Assembly (NCBI RefSeq): GCF_029227915.1
Contig: NC_079888.1
Coordinates: forward strand, 9,903,001 to 9,967,000
From: Hydractinia symbiolongicarpus
Lineage: Eukaryota; Cnidaria; Hydrozoa; Anthoathecata; Hydractiniidae
DNA length: 64,000 bases
Direction of reading: 5' to 3'
Part shown: piece after piece, positions 46,957-57,700 of the stretch
How positions within the stretch are numbered: position 1 is the first letter of the stretch
Layout: the number at the start of each line of letters is the position of its first letter
The notes under the pieces: generated by a model
What the model was told of the DNA's origin: nothing
What the model saw: the letters and a program-made list of their open reading frames with translations, nothing else
The model's database searches: none
Made by a program: the position numbers and the translations under genes

Positions 46957-47660
46957 AGAAAATCATTTACAAAGAGGTGGCTAGCCACCGCAATGATGAA
47001 CTCAACCTGTTAGGTCTTTTGAAATAAGCTAGAGGTTGTATTCCTCTAGAGAAAATGCCTCTAAAAGCACAATTCTCCCTTTTTACAAGGAATTAATTAA
47101 AAATTATAAAAAAATAAAAAGGACACAAGACATTTGAAAAGATGAACAGAACTTTAACCAAGGGCAGGTAGGTTTTAACCCGTATTTCTGAACCTGAGTA
47201 CCCTGGATGTCTGGCTGGGTCACCTCCAAAAGATCCACGGACGATCCTCAGCAGAAATTAGACATCCCTATCTTCCTAAAGTAAACTTTGACCACTTCCT
47301 GTTCAACTGTGCTAATCTTTGTTTTTAACTCAGGTAATAATCAAGACAGTTACAGTCATCTGTTAAAAAAATTGTTAACATAACTATCAAAATTATGGAA
47401 TATGTGAACAAGAGATAAATAACTTATCCTAAGATTACTTAAATGAGCATTGTATCATAAGTGGAGTCGTAAGACATTGTATCATAAGTGGAGTCGCTCT
47501 CCAAAGACAAGATCATGTGTGATCAAGCCACCCCCCCCCCCCCCCCCCCCCTGCTATTTTTTTTTATTTTTAACTGGGGTAATAAGTGGAGTTGTCACTC
47601 TCCAAAGACAAGACCTAGTATGATCAAACCCCCTTGCTAACTTAATTTTTATTCGATTTT
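46957..47660 (-). mobile_element. USP-LINE 3' end, copy 11, with poly-C expansion
   Basis: No coding sequence. On the minus strand two tandem GTAATAAGTGGAGT/CCAAAGACAAGA blocks (47455-47640), then GATGTCTAATTTCTGCTGAG, the hairpin TAGAGG-AATACAA-CCTCTA (47029-47049), TCCTTGTAAAAAGGGAGAAT and the terminus CCACCTCTTTGTAAATGATT. One of the blocks has the usual CCCCCTTGCT expanded to a run of more than 20 C (47531-47552, plus strand). Closest to copy 8. Confidence 0.75.
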
Positions 47661-47904
47661 GTAGTAGCCAAATTTTGAAAATAAAATGTTTAAATATAAA
47701 GAATCAGATAAATCGTATTCAACCATATTGTTAATTAACTAGCTAGCTGGTAACTTGATTGGATCACAGGCGCGGATTTAGACTAGGTCAACCCTGTCAC
47801 GCGACCTAGTAAAAAAATGCCGAGGATTGAAATCGAATTCTGTCGAATTTACCCGGAATCTGAAGATCGAAATATTTCTCCTTGTTTTCTCATAACGCGA
47901 ATTG

Positions 47905-48326
47905 GATCAACCTATGTTGACCTGACCTGTGTTAGCCAGTCTTGGCTCTAGGTTATCCCGCGAGGCTTTTACCGTCGACTAGAATCAAACCTATGTGGGC
48001 CCGACCTATTTTGAGTCAGAAATTTTGAAGTCAGCCCAGTCTTGGCTCTAGGTTATCCCGCGAGGCTTTTACCGTCGACAAGAATCAAACCTATGTTGGC
48101 CTGACCTATTTTTAGTCAGAAATTTTGAAGCCAGCCAGTCTTGGCTCTAGGTTATCCCGTGAGGCTTTCACCATACACTAGAGTCAACCTATCTTGGCCT
48201 GACCTATTTTTAGTCAGAAATTTTGAAGCCAGCCAGTCTTGGCTCTAGGTTATCCCGTGAGGCTTTCACCGTTGACTAGAATCAACCTATGTGGGCCTGA
48301 CCTATTTTTAGTCAGAAAGTTTTAAA
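47905..48326. repeat. Four tandem 99-bp repeats upstream of the hAT gene
   Basis: Each unit has CCAGTCTTGGCTCTAGGTTA, TCCCG(C/T)GAGGCTTT, CCTATGTTGGCCTGACCTAT and TTTTAGTCAGAAATTTTGAA. Spacing between units is 98-100 bp. They lie between the left terminus and the TATA box, the place where transposase-binding subterminal repeats of hAT elements usually are, and could also be promoter elements. Confidence 0.85.
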
Positions 48327-48355
48327 CAAACCTGTCAAAATTTGTAGCATGTTGG

Positions 48356-48365
48356 TATAAATATA
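48356..48365 (+). promoter_or_regulatory. Putative TATA box of the hAT gene
   Basis: TATAAATATA at 48356-48365. A start about 30 bases downstream would fall after the ATG at 48374 but before the one at 48401 (context AACATGG), which is why the second ATG is preferred as start codon. Confidence 0.5.
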
Positions 48366-48400
48366 AGTAAGGCATGCGGAAGATTCTTTCCGTTCTCAAC

Positions 48401-51400
48401 ATGGCTTGCAAGAGCTTGAGAGAGCGTGTGGAGTTAGTTTTTGAAAACGAAAATTTTGATGAGCTACCTCAAATTTACGCCGAATTAAATAAAAAGTTTA
48501 AATGTAATTCTGTTTTGCCATCTACTGACGTGTTGCAAAAACAACTTACTTTTGGTTTTATCCAAAGAAATTGCCATGCAGAATACTACCTTCCTGCCTA
48601 TTTGAAAGCAAAGAAGGATGGTTGCGCAATTACGTTGAAGTGAGTTGTTTATGTTTATCTTTTGTTGTTTCTATAATAGCTATGCGTTTTTGTTACTATG
48701 ACCACTAACTATGCAGCTGAATATTGTCTTAAAAAAGATTATGAATAATCTTTGTTGTTTTAAAATGTGCAAAGGTCATCTCAAATATGTCTTGCTTGTT
48801 CAGTTTCTTTTGTTGATGCATTCTTAGTTTATTTATATATTGAGCAAGCTGAATTTCATAAACAAACCTTTAATAGGCAGCAGTTTGGCAAAATGTGTAG
48901 TTAAAGTTTTAGAATAGCTAGCAATACCTATTTTTATTACAGGTCTCAGGTCAATGGAAATTGCCTGTACAGTTCTATGGCGTTGTGTTTGTTTGGGAAA
49001 AATGTGATGGTTGACGACTTACGAATTCTTGTGTCAGTGGAGCTAATGATGAATGCTAGCTTTTACTACTGTAAGCATCCTCTATTTTCTTCTATCCTTG
49101 CTCTTCCAGAAAGTCTCTTTAAATCTATGGAAGATATTCTCAATATGTCTGTCTGCAATTCTGCATTTAACACAGACAAAAAACAAGAAGACTTAGTTAA
49201 GGAGGTAGCCATTTTAAATTTAGTAGATCGGAAATATTGTTCCTTTCTTGCTATGCTTGCTCTGTCATCTGTCACAAACAGGAATATATTTTCTTATTAC
49301 CCAGATTATGGATGCAAAAAAGCTCAAATGTTGTTTAACCAATTAATAGAGCCTAGACAACCAAGCTCTGCTTTTGCTATTCACATTTTGTTTTGCTATG
49401 AGGGCTTACTTCCATCCAGAGAAAATTTTGCACCTAATCATTTCGTTCCAATTATTTTTAAGCAGATACGTAAACGCAAGTCAGGTTCAGCTGCGGACAC
49501 AAAAGTTTTATCTCCTCCTGTGAAAAGGCAAACAAGGTTTTTTCCGGATGCACAGGCAACAGGGAAATTATCTCTTGTAAAACCTGTGATTAAAGATAAA
49601 CAGTTTAATTTCTTTCCTAATAAAGCTTCCTTTAACAATAAACTAACTGAAGATTATAAAGATAGTAACAATAATAGCACATCTGCTGAAGATTTTAATA
49701 ACAATGACAAAGCTTTAAATGATATTTCCTTTGCTACTGTTTTAAATTTTAAACATCAATATGACGTTGCCTCTTTCCTTTCTAAAGTTTCAGGTCTAAA
49801 TGATAAAGGTGTACACAACCTAATCACCAATGTTTTTGTGCCCGATAAATCTTTTATTTTTCCTAAAAAAAGTGGGCGTTCCTTTCGGCATGAATGGCTA
49901 AAGACCTTTTTATGGCTTAAATATTCACCAACTTTGGATGGAGCATTTTGTTTGCCATGTATCCTTTTTGGTCACAAGGTTGCTAACAAAACTTCTAAGT
50001 TACAGAAATTGCTTTCTCAACCTTTTCGACATTGGCCAGCTGCCAAAAACTTTTTTAAACAACATGAAACATCAAAAAATGGTTTACATATTCAAACCAG
50101 CCTAACTTTTAGTGCATTTGTGAAGAATTTTTTAGGAGAAACTCAACCAATCAGTGTAATCATAGATTCCAACTACAAAAAACAGGTTGCTGATAATCGA
50201 AAGTTCTTAACACCAATTGTTGACACCATAATTTTATGTGGTCGTGTTTGTATTCCTCTTCGTGGCCACAGGGATGATAGTAAATATCATCCTGAAGTTG
50301 GAAATTTTTTAACTGGTTCAACTGGCAATTTTATTGATCTTTTAAATTACAGAGTACGTGGTGGAGACACAACCCTTGAAAATCATCTTCTAAAATGTAA
50401 TAAGAATTCTTCTTATATTTCTAAAACTTCACAGAATGAAATAATTAATTGTTGTGCAGATATAATCACAGAAAATATTGTTTCTGAAGTTAAGAAAAAC
50501 AAGTTTTTTACGATTATAGCTGATGAAGCATCAGATACATCCAATAAAGAGCAGTTATCATTAGTTTTACGCTATGTAGATAGCAATTTTGACATTAAAG
50601 AAGATTTCATTCGATTTCTTCACTGTAAGGAAGGTTTATCTGGAAGTGCTCTTGCTTCCATTATTCTCAAAGCTCTAAGTGATGACCTAGTTCTAAATGT
50701 TCAAGACTGTAGAGGCCAGGGTTATGATGGGGCTGGCGCTGTGGCTGGTAGAATTAATGGTCTTTCTGCTCATATTTTGAGAATCAACAGGAAGGCTATT
50801 TATACTCATTGTCATAGTCATCGCCTCAACCTCTGTATATGTGCCTCTTGTTCAGTCCAAACAATTAGAAATGTGCTTGATAACATAAAAGAGATTTCCT
50901 ATTTTTTTAATTTTTCCCAAGTAAGGGAAGACATGTTTGTGAAAAATATTAAATTGTATGCTCCTGATTCCTTAAAAAATAAGCTTAAGGATGTTTGTCG
51001 CACAAGGTGGATTGAACGTGTTGAAGGTATGGATACATTCCAAGAACTTTATGTCCCTCTTGTTTTCACTCTTGAGGAGATGTTTGTTCAAAGGCAATGC
51101 AATATTGACACATCATCAAAAGCCTTGTCCTTATATAAATTAATTACAAGTTTTGATTTTATTATTACAATGGTAATTACTCGGTCTGTATTTGATATAA
51201 CACTGCCAGTAACACGAATGCTTCAGAGCAAATCCAACGATATTTTTGAGGGACTTCATATGATTGATGCTCTTAAAAGTGCAGCCATGGCTACACGAAA
51301 TGCAGTTGATGCCTACCATGAAATGTGGTATGAGAAAGCTGTATCTCTAGCTCAAAAAGTATGTGTTACTCCTACAAAACCTAGAACTTGTAGACGTCAA

Positions 51401-51988
51401 AAAAACAGATCTAACATTCCTGCTGAAAACATTTCGGATTATTTTAAAAGGACAACAACTATTCCAATGTTGGACCATTTAAATTCTGAATTGAAGTTAC
51501 GTTTTGACATATCTACTGTGACTTCTTATCAGGGCTTGTCAATTATTCCATCTAAGATGATGTTTTTAGTTAGTAAACATGGTCTATTGGGATGGAAAGA
51601 CAAGTTTACAGCTTTTTGTAGCTTTTATTCTGATGACATGCCAAACTTTTTAGCTCTTGATGCTGAGCTAGATCTCTGGCATAAGTACTGGGAGATGCAG
51701 GATAGTTATCCTGATAATATTTCAGCCACTCTTAAAGCAATTCCATCATTACAATTTGACAATTTGACTGTAGCCTTAAGAATTCTTGCCACATTACCAG
51801 TGACATCCTGCGAATGTGAACGCTCTTTCTCTGCAATGAGAAGGCTTAAGAACTACAATCGCAGTACAATGGTGGCAGATAGGTTAAATGGCTTAGCTTT
51901 GTTACATATACACAAAGAATTTGTACCATCCACCTCATCAGTCATCAATAAGTTTGCTGTTAAAAACAGGAGATTGGATTTTAAGTAA
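48401..51988 (+). CDS. OTU-protease/hAT transposase fusion, two exons, intact
   Basis: Exon 1 runs to 48639 (donor AA|GTGAGT), the intron is 48640-48942 (acceptor TTTTTATTACAG), and exon 2 ends at TAA 51988; the join is in frame and gives about 1094 residues. Across the junction it reads SQVNGNCLYSSMALCLFG, an OTU-type cysteine-protease box (usually DGNCLFR; here Asp is Asn, Cys about residue 87), matched by a His box NHFVPII about residue 246. Next come a TTF-type zinc-binding block (FCLPCILFG), then the RNase H-like core with FTIIADEASDTSNKEQLSLV (first Asp), DCRGQGYDGAGAVAG (second), HCHSHRLNLCIC, RTRWIERVEG, and the C-terminal CECERSFSAMRRLKNYNRST dimerisation motif. No stop, frameshift or large deletion was seen, so it may be functional. 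An upstream in-frame ATG exists at 48374. Confidence 0.85.
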
Positions 51989-52474
51989 AATGTTTAAATC
52001 AATTATTTTTCTATGTAGCCTCAATATATACTCATATTGTTTATATCTAAAGTTAAAATTAACAAGTAATAAAATAAATAATATTGTTTCTTCCTTTTCT
52101 GAATAAATATATAAATATAAATAAATTTTAAAATAAAGTATAATTTTTTGTACAAATCCATACCTAAGAAACTACTTTCTGTAATAAGTTTCATACTCAA
52201 TATATTTCTCTCTCTCCTCTCCCCCCCCTCCCCATTTTTGGTGATGACAAACCTGATTGATTCAAAATTGTCCCCGGGCTCAGTAGGCTCCGCTGACAGT
52301 ACCTGGGTCAAGGAGTAACTAAGTCTTTTTTTTCCTTCTAAGCTTTCTCGAATGCTTAAATTTTACGTGGTGGCGATGAAGGTGATGATAACGTTATGAA
52401 TCCAATTACCTTCTTTTTAGTTTTTTTCATTTACCTTCTTACAGTAGTTATATACAGTACATTTGTTTTTGCAA

Positions 52475-52645
52475 TGATGTGACAAAACAGCAAGCTGCAA
52501 TGATAATACTTAACCCTCTGCAAATTTTACAATCATCATACGATGATGTAACAAAACAGCAAGCTGTAATGATAATACTCAACCCTCTTAAAATTTTACA
52601 ATCATCATACGATGATGTGACAAAACAGCTAGCTGCAATGATAAT
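52475..52645. repeat. Three tandem 70-bp repeats resembling USP-LINE 3' tips
   Basis: Each unit has GATGTGACAAAACAGCAAGC, TGCAATGATAATACT and TTTTACAATCATCATAC. The part ACAAAACAGCAAGCTG(C/T)(A/G)ATGAT is the same as the terminus of USP-LINE subfamily B (19341, 42405). The array lies in the hAT element downstream of its gene. Confidence 0.8.
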
Positions 52646-53215
52646 TAATTCCTGTGCGTGCAGTTGACAGAGCCATTTCTTTACTTCCACTTTAACAATA
52701 ACTTCTTTCTATAAATAAATTTTCCTTATTCCGGGCTCGGCCTGACTCCAGCCGACAGTACCTGGTTTCCGGAGCGGCATTATGACTGTCCATGTCGGGC
52801 TTAACGAACTATATTTTCATTCTATTTTTCGTTTGTCCTAGGCATGCTGACGAGCCCTGACATTGGGCGAAACAGTCTAAAAATGATTTATGCTAACGAA
52901 ATACATTTAAGTTGTCATTCTTTTTCTATTTGAAGTGTTTATGCTGAGCTGCGGCGTTTATGAGAATGTTTCGTTTCTGTTATCAAGGTCTAAAACGTCT
53001 GCATACGAGGTTGTTTTTTGTCCCCGTTTAAGCCTATTTCAGGGTTCGCAAAGCCCGTTTTAGCGAAAGCTTCTGGGGCTCCGCCCCTGACCCCGCTTGG
53101 GGGGCTTACAGCGCCCCCCAAGACCCCCAGCTGTATATTCAAATTTTCTTAGTAGGTCATGATGCTGCGCATCATGACCTACAAAGAAAATTTGCTAGAT
53201 CCGCCCCTGGATCAG

Positions 53216-53560
53216 AAGTTTAGCTAGTAGTTAGCTCTAGCCAGCTAATATGGTTAAATAGTTTACATGGTATAATTTGTGGCCTTTTAATTTTCCAAGA
53301 AAAATTTCAATTTACAATTTATAGTCTAAATTTTTCATTTTTCTATTTGACTTCCACAATTGTTCTAAGATTGGACATCTACGTCCATATATTGAGTCCA
53401 GTCCAGTCTTAAGATTGGCCACCCTTTTGTCACTGTCGGAAGATTGGCCTGGCCAGTCTTAAGACGGGCCGCGTTCCAAGATTGGGCAGAACATAACCAT
53501 TTATGTGCTAATTGTTCGCAATACAACTTTTCGTGTAGCAAAGCGTATGTTCTGTACGAT
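53216..53560. repeat. Spacer with CCAATCTT-type repeat
   Basis: AT-rich start, then from about 53360 repeated words AAGATTGGAC, AGTCTTAAGA, AAGATTGGCC and CCAAGATTGGGCAGAACAT. The last word, read on the minus strand, equals both sides of the ISL2EU-like insertion joined (GTTCTGCCCAATCTT). No gene. Confidence 0.5.
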
Positions 53561-53788
53561 GGCACTGTTCCGACCCGTATTGACCTCTTGCCCCGTATTG
53601 ACCGAATTTTGGACCCGACCCGTTTTGACGGGAGTTGACCCGTATTGACGGAGTAAGCAAACTAATATTTTTCTGCAGACGCTTTACAAAGCACATTAAA
53701 TATCTAACTTCAAAATGCAAATAAACTACATTCCACTGTATTTTGCGGTTTGCAGAAACAAGACAATAATATTTCAGCAGTAAGAAAG

Positions 53789-54482
53789 ACCCAAGTTGAC
53801 GAAACACCCTCTAGTCACTATGGGGCAAGATTTATCGCCGACCCAAGTTGACCAAACATCCTCTAGTCACTATGGGGCAGCATTTTTTGTTGATCCAAGT
53901 TGACAAAACACCCTCTAGTCACTATGGGGCAAGATTTATTGTTGACCCAAGTTGACCAAACATCCTCTAGTCACTATGGGGCAACATTTATTGTTGACCC
54001 AAGTTGACCAAACATCCTCTAGTCACTATAGGGCAACATTTTTTGTTGATCCAAGTTGACCAAACACCATCTAGTAACTATGGGGCAAGATTTATTGTTG
54101 ACCCAAGTTGACCAAACATCCTTCAGTCACTATGGGGCAACATTTATTGTTGACCCAAGTTGACCACACATCCTCTAGTCACTATGGGGCAACATTTATT
54201 GTTGACCCAAGTTGACCAAACATCCTCTAGTCACTATGGGGCAACATTTATTGTTGACCCAAGTTGACCACACATCCTGTAGTCACTATGGGGAAAGATT
54301 TATTGTTGACCCAAGTTGACCAAACATCCTCTAGTCACTATGGGGCAAGATTTATTGTTGACCCAAGTTGACCAAACACCCTCTAGTCACTATGGGGCAA
54401 GATTTATTGTTAATCCAAGTTGACCAAACATCCTCTAGTCACTATGGGGCAAGATTTATTGTTGACCCAAGTTGACCAAACA
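53789..54482. repeat. 52-bp minisatellite, about 13 units, in Ginger subterminal region
   Basis: Units read ACCCAAGTTGACCAAACATC, CTCTAGTCACTATGGGGCAA and (G/C)ATTTATTGTTG, with few changes between units. Each carries TTGACC, the same word that recurs in the adjacent Ginger terminus (TATTGACC), so the array may have grown from terminal sequence. Unit identity is high, which suggests recent expansion or homogenisation. Confidence 0.9.
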
Positions 54483-54769
54483 CTCCCCAAACGGTGTTAG
54501 ATTAAATTAAAGATACGAAAAATTAAAGATAGTTTTTCATATTGGCTTTATCATTTATACATGTTCTGCCATACCTTTACCATAACTTTGTAATATAACA
54601 AACTATGATACAATAACATAAGTTGTAACATAACAAACTATCATACAATAAGTGTAAGAAGAAAACTCCTAAAATTTAATTGTATCAGCTTAAAAACTTT
54701 TTCTTACTAATTAGACACAAGTGTTTTTTCTTTGGAGTTATTTTCACGGAGGGTAGAGTAATACATTAT

Positions 54770-57700
54770 TTACATTCTATGTCTAGAGAAAATTTCCACC
54801 TCCATGTAAATCAAAATATCTATCTGTTCCCCACCAAACGGTAAATCGTCTGTAAATTTGTTTCGGATCATTTGACCAATTATGGTGGCAGATGATACAT
54901 CGCTTTTTAAGAAAAGACTGTGTTTCTTAGCAAAAATGGGATTTTTTGCTTTCACGAGAGCCATGTTTTTTGAAAGGGTGTAGACATCCCCGGATTTTAA
55001 ACCCAAAAGAGGATTTTCCTTAGGATCGCAGGCTTTCCTGTACAGTTTGTGAAGGTCTCCTGTCCTAAACATTTAATCGATGATGGGCTTCCATATTGCC
55101 TTATACTTTTTATCATCATCATCCTCGCTGATTGATGTACCTGGAATAAAATAATAATAATTTGTCTTTGCTAAAGGACTCTCCTAACAGACAGCGCAAG
55201 GTGTCTTAACAAACTTAGGAACAAAATTTACTTTTTTCAAAACTTGAACAAGATTTGCAGAACCAACTTCCCTATGGTTTTTTCTTTAAAGCTGCACATT
55301 CAAAATGGCTCCACATGAAACATCTGTCGCATGAGATGCTCCGACCATTTAAGGTATTGGAACAGGTAACACACGTCCAAACAGTTTTCTTTTTTTTACG
55401 TGCAATCATTTTTTTGGCTTACACGAGGAACGTTTCAGGTACATATTGTTTCACAATGTCCACATCTACATCATTGTCACGTACTGAATCTGGGAGGTTC
55501 TTTGCATACTTAGGAAGCATACAAATGTCCGCGTCAAGACTTTCGGATAAGATTAATTGTGCGTTTTCTCTGCCAACTAGCCACGAAAGAATTAAATGAC
55601 ATCTTTCACGATCCCCCATAGCGTTGTATGGTACTAATTCCTCTTCGATAACTGAAAGGGAAAAACTAAAGAATAACTAACTTTAATATGTATTTCGATA
55701 AAAATTAATGCATCAATTAGTTAAATAAAAATTTAATTACGGCGTAAAAATGGCTAAATGCTTTCTCATACCTGATAAGTTGTTCTCGTCAGATACGTTC
55801 TCTTGTGCTATACTTTCCTCATCCGTAGATGATTGTACTAAACGAGAGGTAACACTTGAAGAAACAAAGCAATATAAATTTGTTATAAAATGTGCAGTTC
55901 TCAATATGTAATATATAGTTATTAATTTTCATAAATCACAAAAATAGAGTAACTATCGGTAGACAAAAAATACCAAAATTTTCATCGTTTTCTTTATGAT
56001 ATTTTGCAGAATTCATGGATGGTGTGCCATTCAAGCCATCTGTTGTGTTTACTTAATAAAATATAATAAGCGTGAAAGCATCAAAATATTAGAAAGACAG
56101 CAGCAAATCTTTATGTATGAGCTTACCTGTATTTACATTATGCAGATTAGTCAGAATTTCAGCTGCTTGAAACATTCTTTCATCGTCGACAATGTCATCT
56201 ACACAAATAACTTCAATTGAGAAATTCTTGCGGAAAAAAAATTTCCGCACATTTCGCGAAATTAAATTTCCGCGAAAAAAGATTTTTTAAATTAAATAAA
56301 AAATTTTCTGGATAACCAAAAAAATTCGCTATTGTTTACTAACTTGTCTGAAGTTCCATTTCTTCCACATCAACCGAAATGTTGTCGTCTTCTGTCTTCC
56401 CATACACACAATATGTTGGTCGGTATGCAGCTGGGAATACGTGGTAGGGCATCTTCTTAATACCAGTATCCAACATACCATCATAAAAGTACCAGTCGTT
56501 ATCGTACTTGATTTTGGCAGTGTAGTGTTGTACGTTGTTCATCGTTACAGCATGTAGTTGGTAACTAGAATTTGAGTTTATAGTTTTGTTGTTCATTTGA
56601 TCATATTTACAGACTAATAAGATACCTTAAAATTAAATTAATACCTGACACTTTCACCACAGCTAGTCTTTATATCCATTTTCTGTGGAATAGACTGCAT
56701 GTCAATCCTTCGATCTGGCGTAATTAAGTCAACCAGAAGTACACAGGGAATGCTTCTAAACGATTTCGAACCTGTCTTTCTTTGTCCATTGCTATATGCC
56801 TTCCATGTTCTAGTAAAATTAAATATATGTTTAAACGTGTGTAAAAAAAACCTAATAGCTACAACCTAGTAATCGTAGTGAAAAAGAAATTATCCTTCAT
56901 TTACTGCGTATTTATTTGTCCTACCCGTTTTCTTTATTTTGATCCATAAATTGATAGTCCTTTGGTGTTTCTGTCACTACATTTAGTCCGCATTGTGGTG
57001 TGTAGCCTTTTGAAAACCACGAACAAACTTGACTGATTACGTGAGATGTCTTAATCCAGTCAGTCTCGGGAATTTCAGTAACATCAATTTTAGGGAAGGA
57101 ATTGTAAGTTTTAAAACTATTCAGATTACTGCAATGTGGACTATCGCACTTTGATAACTCTGAATAACAGATCAAAGGCTCTAAGAATGACTGTATAAAT
57201 CGCTCATATTCATTTCCGTAGAAGTTAATAGTGTTGTTATGAATTAAATTTTTAAACTGTGCCACGTACAATTTTGCAGCGTCGTAACTGCCCTTTTTGA
57301 CCAGACCTACTAACTGATTTATATGACTTGGGATATTTTCGTCTGGTGTTAAAACTTTACCCTCAATTAGGATTTTCATGACAGCGAGCCAGGTGTCAAC
57401 TGGACAGCTATTTTGGAAGACGTAACGGTTGCCTTGGCTTACGACAGCGCCTCCGAATTTTGGAAAATTGGACACTGACGACTGCTTTACAGGATCCATA
57501 TTCTTGTCTTGATGAGATGCAACATCACAATGTTCGTTGTTTTTGCAATTCTCTGTATGTTTAGAATGGCAACGAGATGAGCATTTAACATGAGCTTTGT
57601 AGCATCTGCACTGATTTGTTCTGCAGTTTGACAACTTACAACGACAGTAGATTACAGGCATGTGGGTAATTTTTCTTACAACTTCTGACAAAGACAACTC

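Larger units (their letters stand above)
47768..53207 (+). mobile_element. hAT DNA transposon, 5.4 kb, with intact gene
   Basis: The left end CAGGCGCGGATTTAG and the reverse-complemented right end CAGGGGCGGATCTAG match at 13 of 15 bases and have the CAGGGGCG start common in hAT elements. The flanks TGGATCAC (47760-47767) and TGGATCAG (53208-53215) agree at 7 of 8, fitting an 8-bp target duplication; the exact boundary may be one or two bases off. Inside is a two-exon transposase gene with no stop or frameshift, preceded by a TATA box and four 99-bp repeats. The right end has GC-rich subterminal sequence (GGGGCTCCGCCCCTGACCCC, about 53077). Confidence 0.8.

Noticed and set aside
53789-54482. 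Centromeric or telomeric satellite
   Set aside because: The array is short, single and lies within the bounds of a transposon.
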